Positions 51,796 to 64,000 of a stretch of 64,000 bases of DNA are shown here, in pieces. A program made the position numbers and the translations under genes. Where the stretch lies: assembly GCA_023055505.1 (NCBI GenBank), contig JALIRH010000002.1, positions 53,195,233 through 53,259,232 of the forward strand. Reading direction: 5' to 3'. The notes under the pieces were generated by a model, which saw nothing but the letters and a program-made list of their open reading frames with translations, was not told where the DNA came from and searched no databases. Position 1 is the first letter of the stretch. Each line of letters begins with the position of its first letter. This stretch comes from Callipepla californica brunnescens. Taxonomy: Eukaryota > Chordata > Aves > Galliformes > Odontophoridae.

Positions 51796-54700
51796 ATGCA
51801 ATTGTTGTTTTGTTGTTTATTTTTTCCTCTCTCTTTCAATATTAGAATACTTAAAACTGTCATCAATTTCTGTTATTCATATTTTTACAGCAAAGTTAAT
51901 CGAAGTAGGGACTTCAGTGTACAGCTTCTTTTTGAAGTAATACAATACTTCCAGCATGTACGGATTTTGATAGCAGGAAGTTTTGCAGGGAATTATTAGG
52001 AAAAAAAAGTTGATAAAAAGATGTAATGTGGGACCTGAGAGTCCTTTGAGAACTTCCATATACTCATTTGTTCCTCACAGAACATTATTTTTCTCTTGAT
52101 ATTTTAAAAATACAACACTTTATTATTCCATTAACTTCTAATATGTATGATACTGAAATACTCTAGGCCTAAGCCTACAGTTCATGGAAATTAATGGAGT
52201 TTGTAGTACAGCAGAGTGGAAAACAAATTCCCTTGAAAAGGTTGCTGATCACAACTTCCCTTCTATCAAGCGAATGCCTCACGCTAGATACTACATGAAA
52301 TTTATTTTCATTCAGAAGACCATAAGTCCTAGTACATGCATTATAAAAAGCAATGCAGTCCTGTCTCCTGCACACTGGCGTGAACACATTAAAAATTCAT
52401 AATTCAAAGCTGCTTATAACAATTTGAAGGCCAGAAATGTGAATAAATACAACAAACTCACCCTTAAAAAAATAAAGAATAAATAAATAGAAATATTGCT
52501 CAGACTGAAAAGCTTTAAGGAAGTATTATAATGACTCATCTCTCACAATGGTAGATAATTTCCTAAAGGAAAAGGCAAACACATACAGCCTTATGAATTC
52601 TGATACAGTTAATTATTTCCCAGAAAACTTAAATGGATTACAAGTTACTTAAAAATTGTAGCTGATTTTAACTTAGAAGCAAAGAGACAAATTTCAGTGA
52701 ACTGGAAATTAAAATTAAAATGAAACAAAACAAAATAAAAAAAAAAAAAAGCAAGCTCTAACAAGCATTCTTCACCTGTCTTGGATGGTTGGGAGGCCTA
52801 GATACACACAAGGCAGGACAAGGGTATTAGGTGTCAAAATGACTGTTCTCTAGAATTATAGCTGAATTTAGTTTATTTGTAAAAATTTTTTAATTATTTC
52901 TAAAATATAGACCTACCCTGATCAATAAGACTTTTTGTTGGATTTTTTGGGTTTGCTTTTGGTTTTCCTCAAGATAGATTATTTTATCGATGTACTCTGT
53001 CTTTCTCCAGCTATAGAAGTAGTATTGTTCTGTTTAGACAGTTTTTTACAGACCATTTTTGGGGATATAACAATAAAAAGCTTTTTTAGTTTTCCATTAT
53101 CAGGCAGCTGAACAGACAACATTACTATCTGACCTTTATATTAACGAGACTAAATAAAAACACAGATGGTTTCTACTAAGTGATGGAACTGAAAGTAATG
53201 ATGTGCTATCTTAAGCCACTGTCCTGCAAAATCAGAGACCAGGATAAACAAAAATCTGATTATTCTAGCTGAGTCGCAGAGATGGAATAAATATGTCCTC
53301 TCTCTATCTGAATCCTGGTCTACATGGAAAAATAGAGTCGTATTAAAGAATGGTTGTCAAGTTTTTTTTGTTTGTTTTTTTTTTTTTTTGAAGTAATGCT
53401 TGAAACAGCAAGATTAGACTAGACAAAACATCTACTTAACAACATTTGAGAAAATGCTCGAGACATAACTTTTTCAGAGAAATGAGGACAAGAGATGGAG
53501 TACAAGGACCCAGAGATGTGAAGTGAGAACTGTAGGTGTTTCAGTGGTCCAGAGAATGATGAAACAAGAGCAAGGGACTTTCTGTGTCCTTCACTATCCT
53601 ACGTTTAACATTCGGAATGAACCAAAGAGCAACCTGAAAACATCGCAGACCCAGATGTCTTTTTTTTTCATAGTTGAGATTTGAAAGGAAAAATAAAAGG
53701 TTTCATGTATTTAGAAAGATTTAAATATGTTCAGATAGCTTCATTTAGAAATGATTGAAGTTAATCTTTGATAGTATTTTACTTAACAGTAAATATAAAA
53801 TCAAAATAGTACAAAATGAATAAATGAACATTGTCTTACTTTTAAAAACTTATATATATAAAATGTTTGAACTGATATTTTATATTCAAATTGAACCCGG
53901 ATGTTACTGGTACTTAGATACAATGAAATAAAAAGGCAGCTCCTTCCTTTAATCCAGAATTTTAACATTAAAAATATTCAGGTGTATCATTCAACCTCAT
54001 TTTTCTTAACCCTATAGCTTCAAAAAATCACAAAAACAAAGGCCTACTTTATTCCAGTTTTCAGTAGTTTTATCACTTATTTGGTATGTTTTTGTTCTTC
54101 TTATGTGAAATCCTGGATTATTTTTCCTTTTTTTTTTTGTCATAAAAGTCATTTGTCCTGATAGAGTTCATACTTCAGAATGCTGAAAAGTAATCTGAGG
54201 ATTACTGTGTAAGTACAGTCTCATCTAAATAGAGTATATGACAAGAGAACGATGTTTGTTCGAAAATGCCTGAAACCCAAGCTGTTGAGAGACTGCTGAA
54301 ATGTCACTGTCATTTTGCTTTGGTGGAAGGAGCTCAGTCTATATGCACAGTTTAGGACTCCATTCATTTCAACTCCAAAATGTCAAATAAATTATTAAAT
54401 AGGAAAGGTTTAGTAAATGCAAAATACTACCCTATTCCTTAGGATTCTTCTATACAAATTATTTTTTTAGGACTTAATCCAAACTAGTTTTAAAATGCAC
54501 CGGAGCTTTTTCCCTTTACACTGACTAATAGATCTTCATTGGAACATTTGTCCAGAAACCCTAATTGATACTTTTTCAACTTCATCTACTTAGCTGTTTC
54601 TGTTCACCCTGGAGACATAGTAAATAATCTCTTTCCCTAATTTTCCGTGTACTAGTCAAATAATAATAAATGGTTACAGCTTCAATGTAGCCAAATTTAT

Positions 54701-55409
54701 TTAGTTATTATTTAAATTTTATCATACACATACCCACAAACACCCACGGATTCTGCATCATGCTTCTTTTATCAATAAACCAAAACATCCATCAGATACC
54801 AATAACAAAGATGGAAGCTGAGGAACTTGGAGTTTCGGGGGATTCAGAGAGAAACATCAAAGACTTGCTGATACCAAAGAGACGACTCTGAATTGCAAGT
54901 GTGTACTTTTTGTACCCATAAAGATGGAGGTAACAAACTGTATCACTCCTGAGCATTCAGCTACTCCAGGTATCAACAACTGTCAAATTGCTTTCAGTTA
55001 TATTTTTGAGGTTCTTTAAAAAGAGGTCAGCTGATTATTTTCTTCTGATCTTTCCTTTGTATATTGTTTAATTGCACAAGTAGTCAGAGATGGATTTAGA
55101 TGATAATTTCTAGAGGCAATGCCTTTCTTTTAAACCCCCTTGAAAGCTGTCAGTCTCTTCGATGAGTTGACAGTGAATGCCTTAACTGCAAATATTTCTA
55201 CAGCAAATCTCAAAATACAGGGCTTAATCCATTCTTATATCACAAACAACTGGACAAGCAATTCATCCAGAATGTAAACTGGATCCTGTTACTAGTGATT
55301 AAGGAGGCAGCAGTGCTGTTTTGCACTTTTAAAATTAATCACATTCTTATTTTGGCCAGTATTCATAGAAACCCTTTATCATTTGCAAAGCTTCCCATTA
55401 AAAGCTAAG

Positions 55410-55450
55410 GGGAAGAAAAAAAAAAAAAAAAAGAAAGAAAGAAAAAACAG
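55410..55450. repeat. A-rich / (GAAA)n low-complexity tract
   Basis: An A18-type run passes into GAAAGAAAG units. It is a likely slippage-prone simple repeat. Confidence 0.85.
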
Positions 55451-57019
55451 AAAAAGGGAGCTATTCCATTTGAAGTCTGGAATAATTTATGCTGTTACAG
55501 AAATTTAACAGCATTGATCTCTATGTAGAAATCCACCTTACATCAGTAGAAAAGGAATGAGAATAAAACATGGTCCATGAAATTATCACTTGAGAATTTC
55601 TTAGACAGCCTAAACTGCAGGACGTGCTATGAACATCTTTCCAACCATAATGCAAATCCTCTTGAAAAAGAAGGAAAAGAAATCTGAGGCAAATAAATTT
55701 TGGGGAAGATGGGAAGGAAAATGGCAAAAGTCCAGAGAGCCATGGTAACTGAGACATACAAATTTAACTTACTATTCAGAGACAAGTGTGTAAGGATAAA
55801 ATGCAATTTCACGTATTGTCATTGCATTTACAACATATACATCTACCTCATTATAAGGTTATTTCCTTCAGAAATTGTGTGTTCTGGTGCTCTTCGAATC
55901 TTCTAAATATGTTTTCCCTTGGGAAGCCAATATCTTTGACTTAAAAGAAGACTGAACTACTCTGGTGAATTTTATAACTATTTTCTTTTCATTAGAGAAA
56001 TAAAGCCACATAGAGGAACACTCAAGTAGCCCTGATACTTTCTGTAATTCTACTGGAATAATTAAGCAAACTAAATCTGAGGCCCTTTATTTTTAGCAGA
56101 TATATATATATAAAGAATATATATACGAAGAATATTTTTTCCACCTTACACACCAATTTAATTGAAACAATAGTGACATAATTGACAAAATTACATAATA
56201 ATTATAGTGCTTTAGAGAAAGCTATATTAAGGCATGACTCATCACTCAGTACATAAGAAGGTACAGAACTACGTCAAATTCAGCAGTTCAGTGCAATATA
56301 CTGTAGCTTCAGCCAAAAATGAAATTTAAGAGCAGCAATCTTTTGTTGATAAGTGGGAGAAGAAACAATGGGAAGTATGACCATGAATTTTGTTTTATTT
56401 TTATGACTTAAGTTTTAAAAGTGATGAACAATCACTTCATCACAGTGATGAACAAAAGCTGTGCAATTACAATTAAGATTTACTTAATACATTTTAGTAT
56501 TTGAATTTCACACTTCCTCTGGCAAAACAAATGATAGTTCCCTTTATTGAAAAGGGAGAACTGTCCACTCCTCAACTGGGGAAATAACTGGTGAAGTGGA
56601 AATGCAAAGACGGAATTTCCTGAGATAGATTTTTTTATTAGAATACTTTATCAATAATCATTCTGAAGAAAATGCAGCACAGTGTAACAACCAGACATAA
56701 AGCACATAATTTCCCATGAAATATTTTGAAGCATTTCCTGTAATACCATTCTGTTGAAAACAATCCTTAAAAAAACTGCATTCTGAGTACATGCATAATT
56801 GGACAGAAGAGTACTGAAAATTTCTTCCTTGAACAACCCTTCCTTATTATGTGAAATATACATATCTTGTATCATTTTCCTACCTCTTAGTATTTTCTTT
56901 GATATTGAAGATAGACCCCATTAAAGATATTAAATAACATATCACTATACATTATACATCACTAGCACAGTTATGATACTTAGATTTCTCTATAAATAAG
57001 TGTGATGTTTTATACTTAC

Positions 57020-57268
57020 CAGGTGTAAAATTATATCGGGCAGAAAACCCCATAGATTCCAGCTCACCATCAGCAAAAAATTTAATCCACAGAAATCTGC
57101 CACTGGATTTTATCATAGGTGGATTTTGCTGTCCGCAGAAACGTCCAATGATTGGAGAAAAGCCAAAAGGTCCGTCTCGGACTTCAATGTGGTCAAATTT
57201 ACACTCCCAGGAAGGCTCTATGGAATATTTTTCATCAAAGTGTAGTTCAATGCATTGTCTAGGGGCAG
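57020..57268 (-). CDS. NETO1: NETO1 coding exon: remainder of CUB1 domain
   Basis: The exon is 249 nt, phase 1 to 1. The acceptor ends CATCTCCAG at 57269 and the donor is the consensus GTAAGT from 57019. It encodes residues 47-129, from [15 protein letters not shown] through [10 protein letters not shown]. It supplies the last two CUB1 disulfide cysteines (Cys69 in SWEC and Cys91 in RFCGQQ) and an extra family-typical cysteine (Cys52). HIEVRDG holds acidic residues of the kind that bind calcium in many CUB domains. The segment [17 protein letters not shown] is characteristic of the NETO family. The split final codon (G plus AT) joins the 42-nt linker exon 21 kb downstream and gives Asp130. 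Confidence 0.97.
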
Positions 57269-60200
57269 CTGGAGATGAAAATAAAATTATCGTATTATTT
57301 TCTAAAGCAAAATCCTTCAAACTTGATACAATCTTAAGAGAACAACTAAACAATTTTTGTACACCTTAAATTATGACTCTTAACACTGTCCTAAAAAAAA
57401 TAAATACATTATCTGTTTGAAAATTATTACATCTATTCTTTTTAGATTTTACACCATTGGTTTACTCATCTATTCCCATAAAAATCTGTAATTTTTTAGT
57501 AAAATTAAAAGGGGTATCTATGATGCAAAGCAAAATATAATTTAGGAACAATGATGTTACACATAAAAGCTTTCTATTAATCTTATGTATCTAGAAAAAA
57601 TAGCCTTGTCTTCTATTTGAGGGGAAATATGAATTGGAATACTTTTAAAATGAATACAAAGATGAAGAAAATTCTGTTTGGAACTGTGGTATAGCACTAA
57701 GCACAAATTATATTCCCATACATGCAGTAGCCAATTACAGATCTGAGTACAATTCATATAAATTATCTCCTTAAAACATGGAAAAGTAAAGGGAATTCAC
57801 ATTTAAGAATAAAGATGAAGCAAAAGTAACTTACTAAGGAGAAAAAAAAATTCTCTAGAATAACCTTGAAGAAACCTCTTATTGGTCATTTTAGACAAAA
57901 ACATAAACAACAAAAACATTTTAGTGATAGTTACTAAAACTAGTAGCAGTCACAATGATCTCAAAAAACAAAATTTCCCTGTCATCATCTCCCATAGAAT
58001 ATAAAACAATTACTGGTACAACTGTAGTACTTCATTAAAAGAAAAATATTCATATTTTTTAATAGTTTTATTTTTTAAAAGATTCAGAAACCTTGAAACG
58101 TGCTGCTTCTATGGCTAATCCAATTGTTAGCTAAAAATGTATACTGGATTAATATGTTCAGGTCTTGGTGTAACAAAACTTTTGCTATAAAGTCTTCAAG
58201 AGAAGACAAAGGTTTGTTGTCACTGCATCCTATGCTTCTCGTGGGATCATGTCCTGGATTTTACATGTTAGGTGAGAAATTTGCCAAATTTTTACAATTC
58301 TTTTCACATTAAAATATGCAAGATCAGACTCCAAGTCTAGTGGACATGCTTAACAAGGCAAATGCTGCCACTCTGGCAGTCAACATCCTTCCATTTATTT
58401 CTTTAGAAAAAATAAGACAATTATCAGTGTGACCAGAAGCTAGATCATGGATGTATTTTGAAATCCAAAGCAGGAACTTTTGGGATGAGCTCATAACTTA
58501 TTTAAGAACTGAGAATAATTAAAAGAAGCTAAAGAAGTACACATAAATCTTATACACTTAACATAAGATCACAGAGTTAAAGCCCACTAGCATCTACCTC
58601 ACGTAAATAATTATGGGTTCATTCTGTACGGCACAAAGGAAGTAAATTAATAACACAGGTTATCTGAGAAGAAAGAGTATTTTATTAGATTTACTTTTTT
58701 AATATATTGGGATGATTTATATTTATTGAAACATTTAAAACAGAAAAGAAATCTTGCTAATTGTTACTCATCTGAAGAAATTCAAGATTAGTAAAGTATT
58801 TACTATTGGCTCATTGTTATCTGCAGAAAGTTGTAGGAAACTGATTGTACGTATTCTCTGCAGTGCTTTCTTCCTGTGATCTTTGTGTCCACACAAATTC
58901 AATACTAAAATCAAAACTTAAAACTTTACTAACTTTACTGGAAATAGGACTATTTTGAAAATTAGAAAAAATATATATATAAAATCAGAGGAAAGAAACC
59001 TTGGAAAGACAATGCTACTGAGTGAAATTTGAAGACAAAAGGACTTTTAGGTTATAATGATTGACTGAATTGCTGCAAGACATCATCATTGATTCTTTTG
59101 TTCCAATTTTTCTACACTTGCCTTCATATACTTACAACAAATTTGATTTAAACAGGACTAAATAAGACTTGGGAAGAAGAAAGCAATCATCATTCTTCAG
59201 TCTACAAAGATATTTTGTATGTTTATTCCATTTAAGGAGATCTGCTGAGAACTAATTAATTGCTCATCTAAGGACTAAAGTATCAAGTATCAGAAACTCA
59301 AAAATGGCAATGTTGTGGATGATCTTGGAAATACTTGATAAGACTTAAATACACACTAACCAACTTACCAAAAGCTTTATTTTAATGTTTTATTATGGCA
59401 AAATCCATTTCATATTAAGGGTCAGCAGTTCCAAAACAAAATACTCAGTGGACATCATTGAATCCAAGACTCATTTAACATATGGTAAAAATGGGCATAA
59501 GGTCCCCTCTGAGGCGAACTGTATTATTTCTGACATTGAAAAGACTTCAAGTCAGTTATGTCCTCACTATAAATCCTTGGAGGTAAATGAAACTGAGTCC
59601 AACACATTGTATCAATTGATTCAGTGGAAGTATGCCTTGAAAAAAGACTGCACCATTTTTGCAGTCTCCATACAGCACTCTGAGTATCAAATGGCACACC
59701 AGTTTTAGGATCAAAATGTTGCTGTAGTTTACACTCCTCTGCTTTTGCTTATTTTCCAACAAAGCCAGGACAAGGCTTTTTCCAGTCAAGCTCAGTTACT
59801 GCTAAAGGATCAGAGAAAATCATATTAGCTCAAGGAGTGCTCAAGGAAGAGTTCCCATCTTTCCACCAGGCCTCCCATGCTTAGAGGATGCTCTGCTTTA
59901 AGAATGGAGCACTGACTGTTCATCAGAACTGCTCCTCCATTGCTAAATAAAAGAAGGCCAGGGAGTGAGTCTAGAAGACGGCAACTGACAGTTCTAACTC
60001 CTTAACTATTAAAATCACCTCCTGACTCTGATCAGACTCTGAGACTGTATAAGTGACAGCTTAAGTTAAGCAAAAAATGTTTCAATTTCCCAGACAGCAT
60101 AGAAATGAGATCTCAAACCTTCATCAATCTGGAATACTGCATTGCTAACAGTTTTGAATGAACGTTAGTATTCCTGGTTGTACAGCTATTACTGATAGGA

Positions 60201-62998
60201 GAGCCACTCATAATCTCCTTTGAAAGAGGTTGTTTTCCTTGTTTTGATGAATATTTTTGAACACAAAAAGCAACCTGAAATACAAAAGGACTTTGAGAGG
60301 AGATAATTTTTATACATATAAATACATATTTCATAAATATATAGGAGTAAAGAGTTTAATGTCTTTAGGAAAAAAAAAAAGGAAGATTTTCAAAAAAGCT
60401 AATTCAGAATTTCCACAAGTATATAGATTGCAAGATTTACTTCATAAATGAAGCAATACTTCATAAGCAAGTCTGGTCCATATCTGTATTTATACATAAA
60501 AGCATTTATTTAGTAAAAACTGAAGAGCTGATAAAAACGTCTAAGTATTAAGATTCTTTATTTCCAGAACAGCTCTTAAAATATACTGTGAAAAGTGGGA
60601 TGGTCCTACTGCCTACATATTTTTAACACCAACAAAAGACTGCTCCTACAAAAACTCCTATTTCGTTTCCTTCTAGAGTATGTGTGCCCAATTTTCTGCA
60701 GCCTGGCAAAGTCTAATGCCTACGCTGTGTTTGTTCCAAGCAGCTGTGAATTTTGCCAGGTAAGAGTCATGAATATGTGAAACAAGGGTAAAATTAGTCC
60801 CAGCAAAGAACTTAATGTACCTATTTCTTACATCGTCTTTATGGCCAATAAGATTGTGTAAAAATAAATAATTAAAATAAAGTAAAAAAAAAAAAAAAAA
60901 AAGAAAAAACAGAACAAAAAATCTTGATTCACTTTGATAGATAGATGGGACTCACCAGAAGCTGCTCTATAGCATAATATTTTTTGTACTTAGTCCATGA
61001 CTTCTGGATGACCTAAAGTATTTCTTTTAGAAAGGCATCCAATCTGGACTTCAAAATTCTGGTTGTTCCAAAAGTTAATTGTCATTACTACCAAAATAGA
61101 AGAAAGAAAAAAAACAAAAAGGAAAAAGGAAGAAGAAGAAGAATGTTCTAGGTGTTTGGTTTTTTTTTTTTTTCTGCTTACAACTTTGATAGCTAGTATT
61201 GACTCTACAGTCAAAAAGCCTTTTCACTTTTAAAAGCTCACAGCGTATGTGATCAGGACAATTTTTGCCAGCTTTTTTACTTCACCAAAACAATTTTGAA
61301 GTGATAAAAGGCTTGCATACGCTTAAGATGAGCTAAAATATGGGGAAAATTTATACTGTGAGGTGAAACTAAACTTCATTATAATGGCCTATCTGCTGCA
61401 GTCCTCACCTGAATCCTTTCAAGTCAGTAGGAACTGTGTTTGTGAAAAGCCATCAGAATTTACCCTTGATTGTGTTTGATAGCAAAAAATGAAGGAAAGA
61501 AAGCAAGCACGTAGAAAAGAACCTGTTGAGGCATATGCATATTTAAAGTTGGTTTAAACAGCGCTCAATGCTCTATAGTACTGGCACAATAAGCATTGAG
61601 GAGACCTCGATGTGGGAACGCCAGTCTGGATCACATCAACAGCCTTCAGTATAATTATTGATTTTCATTGCTGTTTTAAAAGTACTTCTAAACCATGTAA
61701 GAACTTATATATCTGCTTAAATTCCAGTCTCATATTGGAAGAATACTGAAAGTAAACTTATCTCAAAGGGCTTGTTGACTTCCTGATTTGTAACCATCTC
61801 TTTACTTCTGACTTCAGTCAATTTACGTATCACTGAAGTATAAGTCAGAGATCTCAGTCATTTTGCTGCATTGTGTTTTGTTTTGTTTTCATATTAATAC
61901 ATGCTACATTTATCATCCATCATTTCCCTGGCAGATTTCTATGTATTTTGTTTCTATTACTAACTCAGCACTAGGTTTGGAAAGACAAACTGTTTTCTCT
62001 AAGCATTTTTTTGGAGGGTTCTAAAGCAGCTAGTTCAGTGAGAATGATCTATACATCTTTCAAAATCTCTCTTGGAAGAATCGGCATCTTTAATAAGTAT
62101 TTCTATAATTCCTGGTTCCAGCATATCTAGTTAATAACTAATAGAACAATCATCAGTGTTGTATTTTGCGTGTAATATTTTTAGTATCAGGTTCTTACCC
62201 TTTCTGTTTCTGATTCATATCTTCTGTTACCAACTTCCAAGAGTATCTAATCTTTTGTTATCTTCTGCAGATTCCTTTTTACAAGAATCCCTTCATATCC
62301 ATTTTGCTTAGATTCACAAAAAGAAATTACAAGTATGTAATAAGCCTCTAGCCCTTTTTACATTAACTCCAGACCTGTAATTATCTACTCATTGAGAATT
62401 GTATCTTACATTTACTATTTTCTGTGTTGTTGCTTTTTCTTGTTGCTTCATTTTGTTTATCTGCTTATTTTCATTTCTCACTAACACTTGGGTAGAAAAT
62501 ATTTTTATGCTTATTGTACAGATGTTCTCTGCATAACCTTCTTTACTGTACTTTGCCTAGTAATGCTTGTCATCCCTGCTTCGGTTATATATGTTAGTTC
62601 AAAAAAATGATATAAAAAGTCAGAAGCATTTTAGTTTCCTGTGTTCATGCCTTTTCTTCGTTTTAAAATATTTTGGTTTCTGTCATGTTAAAGCATTTTA
62701 GGTTCTATCCATTCTCAAAAATAAATAATACTGTTTATTCCTAAGTCACACTTGACACCTGAACTATTTTATTAGTGTGCTAGGAAATCTAGAATTTTCC
62801 AGTATTTCCTGGAATGCTGTACATTGCATTTTACTTTTCTATTAAAAAAAAATAAATAAAAATCACTGAGAGAACTTTTCTAAATCTTGCTTCTTGAAAA
62901 AACTTATCATGAACTTAAAATATTTATCTACTCTTCACATACAGCAAAGTAAATTTTTTACGCAGTTGATAGACTACAAAGATTAATTAGCTGATCAC
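57269..62998 (-). other. NETO1: NETO1 intron splitting CUB1 (5.7 kb)
   Basis: The donor is GTGATC and the acceptor CATCTCCAG. It holds an A run at 60882-60902 and a GAA-rich/T-rich low-complexity patch at about 61105-61175. A 107-codon open frame on the plus strand at 59385-59708 has no recognisable motif. No transposable element was recognised. Confidence 0.9.
60882..60902. repeat. Poly(A) run
   Basis: About 20 consecutive A residues followed by further A-rich sequence, inside the CUB1-splitting intron. Confidence 0.85.
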
Positions 62999-63136
62999 CT
63001 TCTATAATGTAGACACACTCTCTGTCAGGAGGATACTTGTTGGGATAATTGGGAGAAGTGAAGATGCCTCCTTCTGCATATTTTGTCCAAGTTCCACACT
63101 GCACTGGTTTCTGTCCTTCGGCAGTAGTCTGCTTTT
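62999..63136 (-). CDS. NETO1: NETO1 coding exon: start of CUB1 domain
   Basis: The exon is 138 nt, phase 1 at both ends. The acceptor is TTTCACAG at 63137-63144 and the donor is GTGATC starting at 62998. It encodes residues 1-46 of the visible protein, starting [17 protein letters not shown] and including [16 protein letters not shown]. Cys14 and Cys41 are the first two conserved CUB cysteines, and SPNYP is a hallmark CUB motif. The first dozen residues are the spacer after the signal peptide. Compared with remembered human NETO1 the changes are few (for example His to Tyr after WTK, and Ser to Asn in PNYPSK). The donor departs from the usual GTRAGT. The preceding exon lies outside the window, so the start codon is not visible. 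Confidence 0.96.
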
Positions 63137-64000
63137 CTGTGAAATGATCACATTAAACATCATATGGTCAGCTTACAAATCTAGATTTCTCTGTGACACT
63201 TCGAACTTTCCTACAGAACAAAACAGTCCCTTCTGATGCTGGTCTCAGCTTCTTCCTGTTCAGTCTAAGTACTCCTGTTGAGTATAAGATCATTGACTTG
63301 GAGGGAAATAGACTGTTCTTTAAGGGTATTCTCACTCAAAGTATTTTTTCAAAACAGAGAAGAGGCCTGAATACCTGAAGGAAGTCATACTTACATCACT
63401 TTTTAAATTATATGTTCAAGGATAGAAGACATGATTTTCCCACTCACATACTTCAAAAAATTCAAGTATTTTCTTTTTCAACAAGTCACATAATCATTGA
63501 AAAATACAAACAAACAAACCATCAAAAACCATCAAAAACCAATTCTGATAGAACTGTTTTTAATTCACAGTGCTGTGAGTCTAGATTCACCTGACAGAGA
63601 CGGATGAGGGAAATCCTGGTTTCTTATTCAAAGATTCCCTTTATTTTTATCTTGCTGTTTGCTGTAAAACTAATAAATAGCTCTGTGGTCACAAACCACA
63701 GCCCAGAAATTTCCTCCTCCAAGATGAGCTATCAGAGAGCAGGGACAGTCCCTGTTTACTAGCCCTGAAACTCTTGCATTCCCTTTCTTCATGTTGGCAG
63801 AGAGCTTGAAGACAAAGATTTTAATCTTTTCAAGCTGAAGGAGATGAAGAATCACTCCCTAGGCATCATGCTTTAACTAGTAGGCTAAAATAAGATGGAT
63901 TTACTGGAGCAAAAAAATTTAGACTTGAAGGACAGTAGGTTCTAGGAAGAGTTCTTTGAGTTCACAGGAATCACAAGTGGCCTCCTGCGCTCTTCTCCCT
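63137..64000 (-). other. NETO1: NETO1 upstream intron, incomplete
   Basis: This is sequence upstream of the first visible exon, ending in the acceptor TTTCACAG. No signal-peptide exon was found before the window edge. A short direct repeat of ccatcaaaaa lies at about 63519-63538. Confidence 0.8.

Larger units (their letters stand above)
35924..57019 (-). other. NETO1: NETO1 largest intron in window (21.1 kb)
   Basis: The donor is GTAAGT and the acceptor TTTTTAAG. Recognised contents are two plus-strand CR1 pieces (39345-39832 and 44765-44990), an unclassified GC-richer repeat with a hairpin (51535-51795) and scattered A or T runs (for example 47705-47722 and a T-rich stretch near 53360-53390). 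A palindromic 8-mer cluster lies at 56421-56452. Otherwise I see only AT-rich sequence without coding potential. Confidence 0.9.
9615..63136 (-). other. NETO1: NETO1 gene, 5'-truncated by the window edge (8 coding exons)
   Basis: Eight minus-strand segments with GT/AG borders and matching phases join into a 506-residue frame with no stop. The order is CUB1, linker, CUB2, LDL-receptor class A module, transmembrane helix, cytoplasmic tail. Known of the family: NETO1 is an auxiliary subunit of kainate receptors at synapses, was also linked to NMDA receptors, and binds PDZ scaffolds through its C-terminus. The C-terminal TTRV and near-identity to remembered human NETO1 separate it from NETO2. Human NETO1 has 533 residues, so only about the first 27 (signal peptide region) are missing and should lie beyond 64000. 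The locus spans at least 53.5 kb. No promoter is present. Confidence 0.97.

Noticed and set aside
59385..59708. 107-codon open frame on plus
   Set aside because: No family resemblance, no splice or promoter context, lies inside a NETO1 intron; treated as chance.
1..64000. CRISPR arrays, operons, prokaryotic genes, tRNA or rRNA genes
   Set aside because: None seen; the window is intron-rich vertebrate DNA.
63137..64000. Search for the NETO1 signal-peptide exon
   Set aside because: No frame with a start codon, hydrophobic stretch and compatible donor was found before the window edge; the exon should lie further upstream.

Overview
This window is vertebrate nuclear DNA and almost certainly from a bird. 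It is AT-rich, has long introns with canonical splice signals, and carries several CR1 LINE fragments, the typical avian retroposon. It also holds part of a mariner transposon that resembles the element known from galliform birds. A galliform such as chicken, turkey or quail is therefore likely, but the species is inferred.

One gene is visible, on the minus strand: NETO1 (neuropilin and tolloid-like 1). It is a single-pass neuronal membrane protein that serves as an auxiliary subunit of kainate-type glutamate receptors. Eight coding exons were joined by reading frame and splice phase: 62999-63136, 57020-57268, 35882-35923, 35648-35775, 23068-23296, 13627-13740, 10787-11345 and 9615-9675. They give 506 residues with no internal stop, which is human NETO1 from about residue 28 to its end. 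The signal-peptide exon or exons and the promoter lie beyond position 64000. Residue numbers in the entries count from the glutamate split across the first splice junction in this window; add 27 for approximate human numbering.

Layout from high to low coordinate (5' to 3' of the gene): a partial first intron; CUB1 on two exons separated by 5.7 kb; a 21 kb intron; a 42-nt linker exon and the first CUB2 exon separated by only 106 bp; a 12.4 kb intron; the second CUB2 exon; a 9.3 kb intron; the LDL-receptor class A exon; a 2.3 kb intron; the large transmembrane and cytoplasmic exon; a 1.1 kb intron; and a last exon carrying the C-terminal TTRV PDZ ligand. Positions 1 to about 9300 are downstream or distal 3'UTR sequence with no recognisable gene.

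The recognisable transposable elements lie between about 15 and 45 kb, all inside introns. They are eight CR1 fragments in both orientations and one mariner remnant with altered catalytic residues. An unclassified GC-richer repeat with a strong hairpin lies near 51.7 kb.

The points most worth a second look concern splicing. One is the phase-symmetric 42-nt linker exon beside a tiny intron. Another is a weakly defined terminal intron whose retention would swap the TTRV tail for a short SVSIDF tail. A third is an inverted CR1 pair bracketing the 42-nt exon and its neighbour. I saw no RNA gene, CRISPR array or second protein-coding gene.
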